NCBI RefSeq assembly: GCF_042651465.1
Contig: NZ_JBHSCZ010000002.1
Span: 186,001-250,000, forward strand
Length of the DNA stretch: 64,000 nt
Direction: 5' to 3'
From: Ferruginibacter yonginensis
Lineage (GTDB): Bacteria > Bacteroidota > Bacteroidia > Chitinophagales > Chitinophagaceae
Both the position numbers and the translations under genes were made by a program. The number at the start of each line of letters is the position of its first letter. Within the stretch, counting starts at the first letter, position 1. Below the pieces are notes generated by a model that searched no databases, was not told the DNA's origin, and was given only the letters and a program-made list of their open reading frames with translations. Of this stretch, positions 1-8,412 are shown piece after piece.

Positions 1-1097
1 TTTGGTTGATGAAAATTAGTTACCAACATGTTTGCTATTTTAAATTGGTAACCCGGTGCAATTAAAATTTGAGTTTTAGTAAATAAGTGCTTTTGTTGGT
101 GTGCTTGCATCCAATTTACTAATGCTTGTAAACTTTCTTTTGCACTGATCGTAACATCTTTCAAAGGCGGTTCATATACATCCCATTGGTAAATGGTGGG
201 CATTGATGAGGGTTGCTCTACAATTATTTTAACACCTAGCCAATACAACGATTCAATAGTTCTGAGCGATGTAGTGCCCACTGCTACTATATTACCAAGT
301 TGCTGTATTATTTGTTGTATTGCAGGTATTGTAACATCAATATACTCAGCATGCATTTCGTGTGCCGCCATGGTTGCGGCTTTTACAGGCTTAAAAGTAC
401 CTGCACCCACATGCAAGGTTACAAATGCTTTGGCACAACCTTTTGCAGATAGCTTTTCAAAAACTGCTTCAGAAAAATGTAAACCAGCTGTTGGAGCAGC
501 AACAGAACCGCTGTTTTCAGCAAAAATGGTTTGATACCTTTCGGTATCCGCATCAGCGGTTTGTCTTTTTATATACGGTGGTAATGGCACTGTGCCAGCA
601 GCTTCAATAATTGTGGCAAAACTCACTTCATTGGGCGTCCATGAAAACGAAATAATGAAGGCCTCCGTAATTTTTTCAATTTTGGTAGCTGATAACACCA
701 CTGTTTTTCCATCAATTTCCATTGTTTTCTGCAGCACTTCATCTTTCCATTTTGCAGCGCCACCTACCAAACATTTCCATTGCACCGTTTGGTTACTAGC
801 CATTACCATTGCATAATCTGTAAAAGTACCAACAGGCTCTAAACAAAATACTTCAATAACAGCACCGGTTGGTTTTACAAATTTTATACGTGCATTAATA
901 ACTTTAGTGTTGTTAAAAATTAGCAAGGCATCATCAGGTAAGTACTGATCAATTGCTGCAAAAGTAGCACTACTTATTTGTTGATTTTTATATACCAATA
1001 ATTGCGATGCATCTCTTTCTTTTAAAGGGTGTAAAGCAATTTGTGTTTCTGGCAAATTGTAGTCAAAATCGTTGATACTAAGTTGTTGTGGGTGCAT
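1..1097 (-). CDS. queA: S-adenosylmethionine:tRNA ribosyltransferase-isomerase QueA (C-terminus beyond window)
   Basis: Transfers and isomerises the ribosyl part of SAM onto preQ1 at the tRNA wobble position to give epoxyqueuosine; cytoplasmic, queuosine pathway. Reading the minus strand from the ATG at 1097 gives MHPQQLSINDFDYNLPETQI, followed by the family signatures HPLKERDASQLLVY and LIFNNTKVINARI. The last codons in the window encode PGYQFK and MLVTNFHQPK, the conserved C-terminal QueA block, so only a few dozen residues are missing. The ATG shares one base with the stop codon of the upstream alpha/beta hydrolase gene (TAATG), so the two are translationally coupled. There is no sign of a frameshift. 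Identity is firm from motifs; the end is simply cut by the window. Confidence 0.95.
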   Translation of the reverse strand, partial: MHPQQLSINDFDYNLPETQIALHPLKERDASQLLVYKNQQISSATFAAIDQYLPDDALLIFNNTKVINARIKFVKPTGAVIEVFCLEPVGTFTDYAMVMASNQTVQWKCLVGGAAKWKDEVLQKTMEIDGKTVVLSATKIEKITEAFIISFSWTPNEVSFATIIEAAGTVPLPPYIKRQTADADTERYQTIFAENSGSVAAPTAGLHFSEAVFEKLSAKGCAKAFVTLHVGAGTFKPVKAATMAAHEMHAEYIDVTIPAIQQIIQQLGNIVAVGTTSLRTIESLYWLGVKIIVEQPSSMPTIYQWDVYEPPLKDVTISAKESLQALVNWMQAHQQKHLFTKTQILIAPGYQFKIANMLVTNFHQP

Positions 1098-2056
1098 TAT
1101 TTTAAAAAAGCTGATACCTCCGCTATCCATTTATCATGTTCATTTTTACAAAGTGATTCGTGGGCACTATTTTGGTACTCCACCCACTTTTTAGCGGTAG
1201 TAATTTGATCAAAAATTTGTTGTGTTTCTGCAACAGTAACTCGAGGGTCGTTGGTGCCATGTTGCAATAATACAGGGCATTGTATGGCAGCGGCATAGCG
1301 ATATGGTTGTAAACCAAAAGCCCAAAAGCCATGTATTGTACCACCCCAAAAAGTGAGCAAAGTGCCAATAGGTTGCGTTGGTACATGCATTATTTTTAAA
1401 CGCCCAGTTACAGCATCAGGTAATGATGCAAATGGCATTTCTAAAATTACTCTTTGAGGCTGTAATTGATAATCATTTATGGCTTTAGTTATGGTAGCAG
1501 CGCCTAATGAAATACCCCATAATACAATATTTTTTTCACCACTTTTTTGCAGATACTCGTATGCCAACGCAACATCTTCCGCTTCATAAAAACCAATGGT
1601 ACAGGTATTGCCTTGGCTATTACCATGTGCCCTAAAATCGAGCAGGAGTGTATTATAACCCATTTGCTGAAACGCAGTGGCTTCTAATACATTTTTAGCT
1701 TTGTTACCGCCATGTCCATGAAACAATGCAACGGTTCCTTTTGCTTGCGGTACCACTTTGTACCAAGCTTCTAAACGCAAACTATCTTTGGTATAGAGAT
1801 TAATAATTTTATAGCTGCTATCAGGTGGTAGGTTAGGCTGTTTGGCTGCGGTAAAACCGAATAATAATTCCTTTGTTTTATCCCAACCGGTTTTTTCATT
1901 ATTAGGTTTAATGTTTACTTCGCCAGCTTCATAATAGTGGGTAAACTTGTAGGCATGAAAAAGGGTGATGATGTTGAGTAGTAAAAATAAAACCGCTGCT
2001 GTTTTTGCAATTGATTTTATTACTGAAACCCATGAAAATTTTTTGTTGTTTAACAT
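1097..2056 (-). CDS. membrane-anchored alpha/beta hydrolase (S33/BAAT-like)
   Basis: Serine hydrolase of unknown substrate. An N-terminal hydrophobic segment (about residues 10-30) should anchor it in the inner membrane with the catalytic domain outside. The fold shows an oxyanion strand FHGHGG, the nucleophile elbow GISLGA, the acid in HGTNDPRV and a catalytic His in SAHES near the C-terminus. An ORF of 326 codons extends to an ATG at 2077, but the first codons of that version contain a perfect -7 promoter element (2062-2069), so the real start is one of the two ATGs right after it (2059 or 2056). I use 2056. The stop overlaps the queA start by one base. Substrate could be a lipid, ester or peptide; the sequence does not decide. 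Confidence 0.8.
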   Translation of the reverse strand: MLNNKKFSWVSVIKSIAKTAAVLFLLLNIITLFHAYKFTHYYEAGEVNIKPNNEKTGWDKTKELLFGFTAAKQPNLPPDSSYKIINLYTKDSLRLEAWYKVVPQAKGTVALFHGHGGNKAKNVLEATAFQQMGYNTLLLDFRAHGNSQGNTCTIGFYEAEDVALAYEYLQKSGEKNIVLWGISLGAATITKAINDYQLQPQRVILEMPFASLPDAVTGRLKIMHVPTQPIGTLLTFWGGTIHGFWAFGLQPYRYAAAIQCPVLLQHGTNDPRVTVAETQQIFDQITTAKKWVEYQNSAHESLCKNEHDKWIAEVSAFLK

Positions 2057-2061
2057 CATCT

Positions 2062-2069
2062 CAAAGATA
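2062..2069 (-). promoter_or_regulatory. -7 promoter element TATCTTTG for the hydrolase-queA operon
   Basis: On the minus strand TATCTTTG matches the Bacteroidota consensus TAnnTTTG exactly. It is followed by AG and then ATGATG, so transcription should begin within or just before the second ATG, giving a leaderless or nearly leaderless mRNA. No clear -33 TTG is present. Confidence 0.5.
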
Positions 2070-2122
2070 ATAAACAACTCATTGATGCGGATTTAATTTG
2101 AGTAAAACAATTTTATATAGGC

Positions 2123-2130
2123 TACCTTTA
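2123..2130 (+). promoter_or_regulatory. putative -7 element TACCTTTA for the desaturase
   Basis: TACCTTTA differs from TAnnTTTG only in the last base and lies about 68 bases upstream of the chosen ATG of the acyl-ACP desaturase gene. No convincing -33 element was seen. Confidence 0.35.
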
Positions 2131-2197
2131 CAACGTTATATTACAATTTCATATTTACAACTTCCAATACACTTTGTCACCATCCACACTAGAGGTA

Positions 2198-3145
2198 ATG
2201 CAATTTTTGGGTTCAAAAATGGATACCATCATTGCTGATTTTTTAAAAAACCCTGATACAAATTGGCAGCCTAGTGAACTATTGCCACAAAGTAACAACG
2301 AAAGTTTTTTGGCTGAAGTAAAGGAACTGCAAGAACAATGCAAGGCCTTGCCTTACGATTATTTAGCGGTGTTGGTGGGTGATGTTATTACCGAAGAAGC
2401 ACTACCCACTTACGAAAGTTGGTTAATGGAGGTAGAAGGTATTACCAATGCTGAGCCACAAGGTTGGAGCCGTTGGGTGCGTATGTGGACCGCCGAAGAA
2501 AACAGGCATGGCGATTTGCTCAACAAATACTTGTACCTCTCAGGCCGAGTGAATATGAAGCAACTTGAAATTAGTACGCAACATTTAATTGCTGATGGTA
2601 TGGAAATAGGCACAGCTAAAGATCCTTACAAAAACTTTGTATACACATCTTTTCAAGAGTTGGCTACCAATATATCACACAGGCGTACAGCTAGTATGGC
2701 CAAGCAATATGGCAATGCACACTTATCTAAAATATGCGGCATTATTGCTGCCGATGAAATGCGCCATGCTAAAGCCTACAAAAGTTTTGTAAGTCAAATT
2801 TTTGAGGTTGACCCCAATGGTATGTTACTAGCTTTTGAAGATATGATGCGTAAAAAAATTGTGATGCCTGCTCACTTTTTACGCCAACAAGGTGAAAAAA
2901 TTGGCGCTGCATATAGCCATTTTAGCGATGCTGCACAACGTTTGGGTGTGTATACGGCTTTAGATTATACTGATATTTTAGAATCGCTCATTAAAGAATG
3001 GAAAATTGCCTCTATCAATAACCTGAACAGTGCTGCTGAAAAAGGTAGAGATTATATAATGAAGTTACCAGAACGACTCAAACGTATTGCCGAACGTGGT
3101 TTAAAACCTGCTTTAGAATATCAATTTAATTGGATTAATGTTTAA
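2198..3145 (+). CDS. soluble acyl-ACP desaturase (FA_desaturase_2 family)
   Basis: Plant-type, di-iron, ferredoxin-dependent desaturase that puts a cis double bond into acyl chains bound to acyl carrier protein; cytoplasmic. The two iron-binding motifs are visible: EENRHG at about residue 108 and DEMRHA near residue 190, each an ExxH of the ferritin-like helical bundle. Length (about 315 residues) is normal. An in-frame TTG at 2174 would add eight residues; ATG 2198 is preferred, and ATG 2219 is also possible. The gene stands alone, divergent from the hydrolase and closed by a strong terminator. It probably makes the monounsaturated fatty acids typical of Chitinophagaceae, but the double-bond position cannot be read from sequence. 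Confidence 0.9.
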   Translation: MQFLGSKMDTIIADFLKNPDTNWQPSELLPQSNNESFLAEVKELQEQCKALPYDYLAVLVGDVITEEALPTYESWLMEVEGITNAEPQGWSRWVRMWTAEENRHGDLLNKYLYLSGRVNMKQLEISTQHLIADGMEIGTAKDPYKNFVYTSFQELATNISHRRTASMAKQYGNAHLSKICGIIAADEMRHAKAYKSFVSQIFEVDPNGMLLAFEDMMRKKIVMPAHFLRQQGEKIGAAYSHFSDAAQRLGVYTALDYTDILESLIKEWKIASINNLNSAAEKGRDYIMKLPERLKRIAERGLKPALEYQFNWINV

Positions 3146-3146
3146 T

Positions 3147-3181
3147 AAAAAAAGACCAACATATTGTGTTGGTCTTTTTTT
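3147..3181. terminator. bidirectional rho-independent terminator
   Basis: GACCAACA (3154-3161) pairs with TGTTGGTC (3167-3174) around a 5-base loop, flanked by seven A and seven T. It starts two bases after the desaturase stop codon and can also end the convergent lamin-tail gene transcript. Confidence 0.9.
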
Positions 3182-3208
3182 ATTATCGCTTCAATTCTTT
3201 AATTTGAA

Positions 3209-5815
3209 CTAATTTCTTCTAGCCACAACAATAGTGTTTTTAAATTTTTTGGTTTTACCTTGTAAATTAAATACCTCTGTGTAAATAATATAAATACCCA
3301 CTGGTAGTACTTGGTTTTTTTCACCCAATCCATCCCAACGATATGATCCCTTTAAACCATTCAACGCATTGCGCTGCAAATAACGAACGGGCCTGCCAGC
3401 GGCATCAAAAATGGTGATATTGGCTACATAGCCTGGCTCAGGAAAACTATATTGTATGGTAGCAAAATCATCAAAACCATCATTATCCGGACTCACAATA
3501 GCAGGTGTAATAGTAATATCACCTTTTACCTCCGCATCAATTTTATATTGCGAATTTTTATATGTTGGTGTACCATAACCTACACTTGATGCTGCACTGT
3601 GAAAATTAGCTTGCACACTTGCTGCGTTAGGGTCAATACGTTCTAACGAAACACCTTCGGTATTACTTATTAATGCAAAATGCCATTTATCTGAATACGC
3701 TACTTCATCTACAATCAACCCTTGTTCATTCAATAAAATAACATTGCTTTTATCATCATTAAAAGACGGTGTACTTATTTGAATAAAAGCTGTAGGATTG
3801 TTCGCAACAAATTGTTGTTTTACAATAGTTGGGTCGCTAGTAACCACTATGTATTCATCAGGAAACAACAAATAATCTTCTGTACTAAACTGTGTAATGC
3901 TTGCAATGATGCCTGATGTATTTCTATTAGCGATATAGGCATTTTTTAAATTCAGTATTTTTTTGCTGCGGTTATAAAACTCTACATAATCAACCCCAGT
4001 TGGTGTTGGGTTAAATAAAATTTCGTTCACCACCATATCAGTACTATCCATACGTACAGGGAAACCAACTTTTGCAGTATTGTTTACACCAATAGCATTA
4101 CCGCTACAATCAGTTACCGCTGTGGCTGTTACAGTATAAACAGTATTTGCTGCTAACGCAGTGCTGAATGTTAGTTGCACTCTGTCAAAAGCAATTGAAA
4201 GTGGCGTTGCAGTAGTGGGTACTCCAATACCATTGCTGATAGTATAACTTGCAGCAACAGCAGCTTTTGTGCTATCTAATGGTTCATCAAAAACCAACAC
4301 AATGTTATTTGCATTGGGTGCATAAGCCCTTACTAATTTAGGGTTAGCATTGTCTGGGTTCACTGCATCGGCTGAATTAATTGTGCCGGGTGTACCTCCT
4401 CGGGCATCTGTACTTGCCTTCCAGTTATTAATACCTGTACATGGGTTTTTGGTGTCAATCATTTCTAACGTCCAACCGCCATCTTTTTTTAATTCGTTTT
4501 TATACCAAGCATCAGTATAACCTACTGAGTGCACTATTAAACCTTGTGGCGCTTTTACATAAATACGATCCGCATCGTTATTTAATGATGGAAAACTCGT
4601 TACTGCTATAGTTGGTCCGTATACACTCATTGCAGCCACTGCACTACCCGTACAAACAATAACAAAACCACCAGGTGGTAAAATATAGTTGGGCATCGCA
4701 CCACTTTCGCCAGTTGATTTACCTAAACGCCAGTTTTGCAAATTAATAGGAAATGTAGTGTTGTTGCGTAACTCAAGCCACTCATTGGTTGGCAAACTCA
4801 CTACGGGTGTAGGGTCAGCCATAATTTCATCAATCACTACATCGTATTGTAGTGGTACAAAATATAAAAAGGTTCGGGTGCCATTGTTCAATATATTGCC
4901 AGCAACATCAGCCACGCCGTTTATAGTTAAAGTTAGGTTGGTACGTATAGGCAAGTTGTTAGCAAATGTAAGATGCACCAATGCGGTATTCACCGCATCT
5001 CTTACAGCAGTGGTGGGTGTACCTACTGCATTACTTACTATGTAATTACTAGCTAATTGAGCGGTAGTAACATCTACAGGTTCATTAAACAACACATCAA
5101 CAGTGTTTGCTGTTAAAGCGGTAACAGTTGTAATACTTGGAGGTGTAACATCTGGCACAAATGTTTGAACTTGTATATCGTCAAAAAAATGGCGCTGAAA
5201 AAAACTTGCAGTGCTTTGTCTAATTAAAATACCAAAAAAAGCACTTGTATTGTAGGTGTTATCAGTAACCGTACCTTCTGTAACATAGCTATTACCAGTG
5301 CCAGTTAAGTCACGACTCAACGTCCATAAATTAGCACTATTTCTCACTACCCTAATTTTCATCACATTATTGCTGGTATTTAGCACCGCATCTACACCAT
5401 CAATAATTTTAGTAACAACACCTGTTGCATCTTTTTTATACAAACAAATTTCATCTAAAGTATTGCCTATGCGTACAAAATAGCCTGTGGTGCTGTTTAA
5501 GGTAAGGTCGCTGGCAGATGCTGTTAAAAACACATCTACAAAATTGGCGCCTGATGGGTTAAATGTGAGGTTACAATAAAAATCCCATTGGGCTGTTGCT
5601 GCTAACGTACTAGCCGTACTTAAATAATAGCCGCTATTAACTACTGTATTATTGCTTTGTAATTGAAAAGCGGCATTCACAGTAAAATCAGCCGTACCGC
5701 CTACCCATGTTGGATTGGCGGTAAAATTTCCATCAGCAAAATTATCTATAAGCTGTGCTTTACTGGCAAAAAATGTAGTGGTAATAAAGTAGGAAGCTAG
5801 TACAATTTTTTTCAT
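3209..5815 (-). CDS. secreted lamin-tail-domain protein with Ig-like repeats and FlgD-like C-terminus
   Basis: An 868-residue exported protein. A Sec signal peptide (MKKIVLASYF..., cleavage near ASKAQ) is followed by a region of about 200 residues resembling a lectin/LamG-like fold, a bacterial Ig-like (SbsA type) module beginning DVTPP near residue 223, a lamin-tail domain (VVIDEIMADPTP... WLELRN) near 325-455, a second Ig-like module near 490-590, and a second lamin-tail domain (MVVNEILFNPTP) near 592-715. The C-terminal 100 residues (SPDNDGFDDFATIQY, then ITIFDAAGRPVR and a WDG turn) resemble FlgD/CHU-type sorting modules seen on type IX-secreted proteins. It is likely surface-exposed or released. 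Lamin-tail proteins are often linked to nucleases or adhesins, but no catalytic domain is visible. It is not in an operon. Confidence 0.8.
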   Translation of the reverse strand: MKKIVLASYFITTTFFASKAQLIDNFADGNFTANPTWVGGTADFTVNAAFQLQSNNTVVNSGYYLSTASTLAATAQWDFYCNLTFNPSGANFVDVFLTASASDLTLNSTTGYFVRIGNTLDEICLYKKDATGVVTKIIDGVDAVLNTSNNVMKIRVVRNSANLWTLSRDLTGTGNSYVTEGTVTDNTYNTSAFFGILIRQSTASFFQRHFFDDIQVQTFVPDVTPPSITTVTALTANTVDVLFNEPVDVTTAQLASNYIVSNAVGTPTTAVRDAVNTALVHLTFANNLPIRTNLTLTINGVADVAGNILNNGTRTFLYFVPLQYDVVIDEIMADPTPVVSLPTNEWLELRNNTTFPINLQNWRLGKSTGESGAMPNYILPPGGFVIVCTGSAVAAMSVYGPTIAVTSFPSLNNDADRIYVKAPQGLIVHSVGYTDAWYKNELKKDGGWTLEMIDTKNPCTGINNWKASTDARGGTPGTINSADAVNPDNANPKLVRAYAPNANNIVLVFDEPLDSTKAAVAASYTISNGIGVPTTATPLSIAFDRVQLTFSTALAANTVYTVTATAVTDCSGNAIGVNNTAKVGFPVRMDSTDMVVNEILFNPTPTGVDYVEFYNRSKKILNLKNAYIANRNTSGIIASITQFSTEDYLLFPDEYIVVTSDPTIVKQQFVANNPTAFIQISTPSFNDDKSNVILLNEQGLIVDEVAYSDKWHFALISNTEGVSLERIDPNAASVQANFHSAASSVGYGTPTYKNSQYKIDAEVKGDITITPAIVSPDNDGFDDFATIQYSFPEPGYVANITIFDAAGRPVRYLQRNALNGLKGSYRWDGLGEKNQVLPVGIYIIYTEVFNLQGKTKKFKNTIVVARRN

Positions 5816-6018
5816 ATACTGTTAGTTAATGAATACCTGCAAACAATATTTAGTTGATGAACGTTTGCATAATATTGATATTTAAAGATACTATTTTAAA
5901 TAATGTTGTTTGAAGCATATAGTTTAATAAATGATGATGTTTAGGTGTATTTGTTTTAAAGCATATTTTTTAAAATACATTGGCAGTTTATTATTTTCTT
6001 TGCATAAAAAAATAAATC

Positions 6019-7008
6019 ATGAAAGTTGCAGTGGTGGGTGCTACTGGTTTGGTAGGCACAAAAATGTTACAAGTGTTGGCAGAAAGAAATTTTCCTGTTA
6101 CAGAATTAATTCCTGTAGCATCAGAAAAGTCAGTAGGTAAGCAAATAAAATTTAATAATAAACAGTATACCATTGTAAGCATGCAAGATGCTATTGCTGC
6201 CAAACCTGCACTAGCCTTATTTTCAGCTGGCGGCAATACCTCATTGGAGTGGGCACCTCAATTTGCAGCAGCAGGTATTACTGTGGTTGATAATAGCAGT
6301 GCTTGGCGTATGGATGCTACTAAAAAATTAGTAGTGCCAGAAGTAAATGCTGCAGTATTAACGGCTGATGATAAAATTATTGCCAACCCCAATTGTTCCA
6401 CCATACAAATGGTAGTGGTTTTACAACCATTACACTTACAATATAAAATAAAAAGAGTGGTAGTGAGTACTTACCAAAGTGTCACAGGTACTGGCGTTAA
6501 AGCAGTGGAACAATTAATGAACGAACGTAAAGGTGTTACTGGCGAAATGGCTTATAAGCACCCTATTGATTTGAACGCTATACCGCATATTGATGTGTTT
6601 TTAGAAAATGGTTACACCAAAGAAGAAATGAAAATGGTGAAAGAAACCACTAAAATAATGGGAGATGATGCTATTAAAGTTACGGCCACTTGTGTGCGTA
6701 TACCAACTGTTGGTGGCCACAGTGAAAGCGTAAATATTGAATTTGAAAATGATTTTGATTTACAAGAAGTAATAAACATTTTGAGCAAAGCACCTGGGGT
6801 TGTGGTACAAAACGACTTAGATAACTTTATATACCCTATGCCATTAACAGCGCATGATAAAGATGATACTTTTGTGGGTCGTATTCGTAGAGATGAAACC
6901 CAACCTAATACGCTTAATTGTTGGATTGTAAGCGATAACCTACGTAAAGGTGCTGCAACCAATGCCGTACAAATTGCAGAAGCTTTATTAGCAAAGGGAT
7001 TATTGTAA
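6019..7008 (+). CDS. asd: aspartate-semialdehyde dehydrogenase
   Basis: Reduces aspartyl phosphate to aspartate semialdehyde with NADPH, the branch point to lysine/diaminopimelate, threonine and methionine. The N-terminus has the Rossmann motif GATGLVG (residues 7-13). The catalytic cysteine is C126 in NPNCSTIQ, and the later block RIPTVGGHSES carries the active-site Arg and His. Length of 329 residues is normal. A one-mismatch -7 element (TTTCTTTG, about 5993-6000) lies some 18 bases before the ATG, so the leader is short. The gene is monocistronic, bounded downstream by a clear terminator. Confidence 0.96.
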   Translation: MKVAVVGATGLVGTKMLQVLAERNFPVTELIPVASEKSVGKQIKFNNKQYTIVSMQDAIAAKPALALFSAGGNTSLEWAPQFAAAGITVVDNSSAWRMDATKKLVVPEVNAAVLTADDKIIANPNCSTIQMVVVLQPLHLQYKIKRVVVSTYQSVTGTGVKAVEQLMNERKGVTGEMAYKHPIDLNAIPHIDVFLENGYTKEEMKMVKETTKIMGDDAIKVTATCVRIPTVGGHSESVNIEFENDFDLQEVINILSKAPGVVVQNDLDNFIYPMPLTAHDKDDTFVGRIRRDETQPNTLNCWIVSDNLRKGAATNAVQIAEALLAKGLL

Positions 7009-7028
7009 ACGATTTTTTAATTTTATAA

Positions 7029-7066
7029 GAAAGGCTATCATTTAACGATAGCCTTTCCTTTTTTAA
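7029..7066 (+). terminator. rho-independent terminator after asd
   Basis: An 11-bp stem GAAAGGCTATC (7029-7039) with GATAGCCTTTC (7047-7057), 7-base loop, followed by CTTTTTT. It lies 20 bases after the asd stop and may partly serve the convergent korB transcript. Confidence 0.88.
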
Positions 7067-7080
7067 AAGTTTTTCAACAA

Positions 7081-8118
7081 TTACCCTATCGTCCACGTTT
7101 CTTTTCCTCTTAATAATTTATCTAAATCACCAGGGCCTGTTTTTGCAAAAGCTTCATCAATTTGCATAGCCATCACATCTTCATAACAAGCTCTTTCGGT
7201 TTGGTAAAAAACACCGAAAGGACGAGGTAAATGTCCTTGCAAACTAGGGTCATCAAACATCCTAATTAAAATTTGTGCTTTGTAAAAATCATGCTCATCG
7301 TGTATCCACAAATCATCTGTGCTTGCCCCTTCCTCTAAATGAACAATTACGGGTTTAAAACCATCTAACTTAATACCTTTATTTTGGTTAGCTCCAAATA
7401 CCAATGGCTTGCCTTGTTCTAAAAAAATGGCTTCTTCTGGTTTGCTGTTTTTTTCTGTAAAAATTTCAAAGGCACCATCATTAAAAATATTACAGTTTTG
7501 GTAAATCTCTAAAAACGAAGCGCCTTTGTGTGCAGCGGAACGTAACAACATGGCTTGTAAATGCTTCGGATCTCTATCCATCGTACGAGCAATAAAGCTA
7601 GCATCTGCTCCCATAGCCAACGCTAAGGGGTTAAATGGATGATCAATGCTGCCCATAGGCGTACTCTTGGTAATTTTATGTTCTTCTGATGTTGGCGAAT
7701 ATTGCCCTTTTGTTAAACCATAAATTTGGTTGTTGAACAATAAAATATTCACATCAAAATTTCTTCTTAATAAATGAATGGTGTGGTTACCACCAATGCT
7801 CAACGCATCACCATCGCCTGTTACAATCCAAACAGATAACGCTGGCCTAGCCGCTTTCAAACCACTTGCTACCGCCGTTGCCCTACCATGTATGCTGTGC
7901 ATGCCATAGGTATTCATATAGTATGGAAAACGACTGCTACAACCAATACCACTCACAATTACAATATCTTCTTTTGGGATACCCAACGTAGGCATCACTT
8001 TTTGTACTTGTGCTAAAATAGAATAGTCGCCGCAACCCGGGCACCAACGTACTTCTTGGTCTGTTGCAAAATCTTTTGCCGTTAAAGTGGGCGTATGTGG
8101 AGTGATGGTGTCTGTCAT
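7081..8118 (-). CDS. korB: 2-oxoacid:ferredoxin oxidoreductase, beta subunit (KorB-like)
   Basis: Thiamine-pyrophosphate subunit of a 2-oxoacid (probably 2-oxoglutarate):ferredoxin oxidoreductase, which makes acyl-CoA and reduced ferredoxin. Visible are the CPGCGDY motif near residue 27, the TPP motif beginning GDGDALSIGGNH with its closing NN about 27 residues on (LLFNNQIYGLTKGQ), and the family's usual length (345). The partner alpha subunit normally sits directly upstream; here the upstream neighbours are a tiny ORF and a Bax-like membrane protein, and no alpha gene lies in the window. It has its own promoter (8136-8165). Exact 2-oxoacid specificity is inferred from family resemblance only. 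Confidence 0.88.
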   Translation of the reverse strand: MTDTITPHTPTLTAKDFATDQEVRWCPGCGDYSILAQVQKVMPTLGIPKEDIVIVSGIGCSSRFPYYMNTYGMHSIHGRATAVASGLKAARPALSVWIVTGDGDALSIGGNHTIHLLRRNFDVNILLFNNQIYGLTKGQYSPTSEEHKITKSTPMGSIDHPFNPLALAMGADASFIARTMDRDPKHLQAMLLRSAAHKGASFLEIYQNCNIFNDGAFEIFTEKNSKPEEAIFLEQGKPLVFGANQNKGIKLDGFKPVIVHLEEGASTDDLWIHDEHDFYKAQILIRMFDDPSLQGHLPRPFGVFYQTERACYEDVMAMQIDEAFAKTGPGDLDKLLRGKETWTIG

Positions 8119-8135
8119 GTTTTATATTAATGCAG

Positions 8136-8165
8136 CAAATTTACTAAAAATAGGAGGTTTAGCAA
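8136..8165 (-). promoter_or_regulatory. promoter of korB (TTG-N19-TAAATTTG)
   Basis: On the minus strand TTG (8165-8163), 19 bases, then TAAATTTG (8143-8136) match the Bacteroidota -33/-7 consensus exactly. The korB ATG follows 17 bases after the element. Confidence 0.7.
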
Positions 8166-8228
8166 CATCCTAAAAAGGTAATAAGGGTATTTTATGTTTC
8201 TTTTTACGGAAATATTGGGCAAATAAAA

Positions 8229-8251
8229 AGCCGTAGTGTTTAACTACGGCT
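8229..8251 (-). terminator. rho-independent terminator after the tiny ORF
   Basis: On the minus strand AGCCGTAGT pairs with ACTACGGCT across a 5-base loop and is followed by TTTTTATTT. A smaller perfect hairpin (TGGCTTT/AAAGCCA, 8253-8268) precedes it. This ends the short transcript carrying the 14-codon ORF, or a Bax-gene read-through. Confidence 0.85.
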
Positions 8252-8283
8252 ATGGCTTTTTAAAGCCAAAAATCATTAGATAC

Positions 8284-8320
8284 GAACGCTTCAATTAGAA
8301 TTTGCTAACCGAAGGCGTCC
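8284..8320 (-). ncRNA. 15-bp imperfect hairpin overlapping the tiny ORF (candidate structured RNA)
   Basis: On the minus strand GGACGC-c-TTC-GGTTAG pairs with CTAATT-GAA-GCGTTC around the 6-base loop CAAATT, with one bulged C and three G.U pairs (pairing checked base by base). The hairpin covers the last eight codons and the stop of the 14-codon ORF and is followed by two more hairpins ending in a T-tract. This suggests a compact structured RNA of roughly 120-130 bases from about 8350 to 8220. Confidence 0.45.
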
Positions 8321-8339
8321 ATGATTTACTATTAGACAT
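8295..8339 (-). CDS. 14-residue ORF MSNSKSWTPSVSKF with perfect Shine-Dalgarno
   Basis: The ATG at 8339-8337 opens 14 sense codons ending in TAA at 8295. It is preceded by AGGAGG with a 5-base spacer (8350-8345), the only perfect intergenic Shine-Dalgarno I found in the window. Bacteroidota ribosomes usually hide the anti-Shine-Dalgarno and most genes lack such sites, so one here is unlikely to be chance and argues for translation. The peptide is Ser/Lys-rich with one Trp and ends in Phe; it has no signal peptide and no family I recognise. It lies 73 bases after the Bax-like gene and before a terminator and korB. It could be a leader peptide, a small functional protein, or part of a structured regulatory RNA. 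Confidence 0.5.
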   Translation of the reverse strand: MSNSKSWTPSVSKF

Positions 8340-8412
8340 TTATACCTCCTTTTTCTTTGGTGAAGTATAAATTTAAAATAAATGCTTCACAAAACAAAGA
8401 AACTATCGAAAA

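Noticed and set aside
193..816. Three short plus-strand reading frames over the left end
   Set aside because: They lie antisense to queA, whose translated sequence is clearly conserved; they show no start context or family pattern.
5931..6140. Plus-strand 69-codon frame ahead of asd
   Set aside because: It overlaps asd in another frame and the asd promoter; no RBS or family match.
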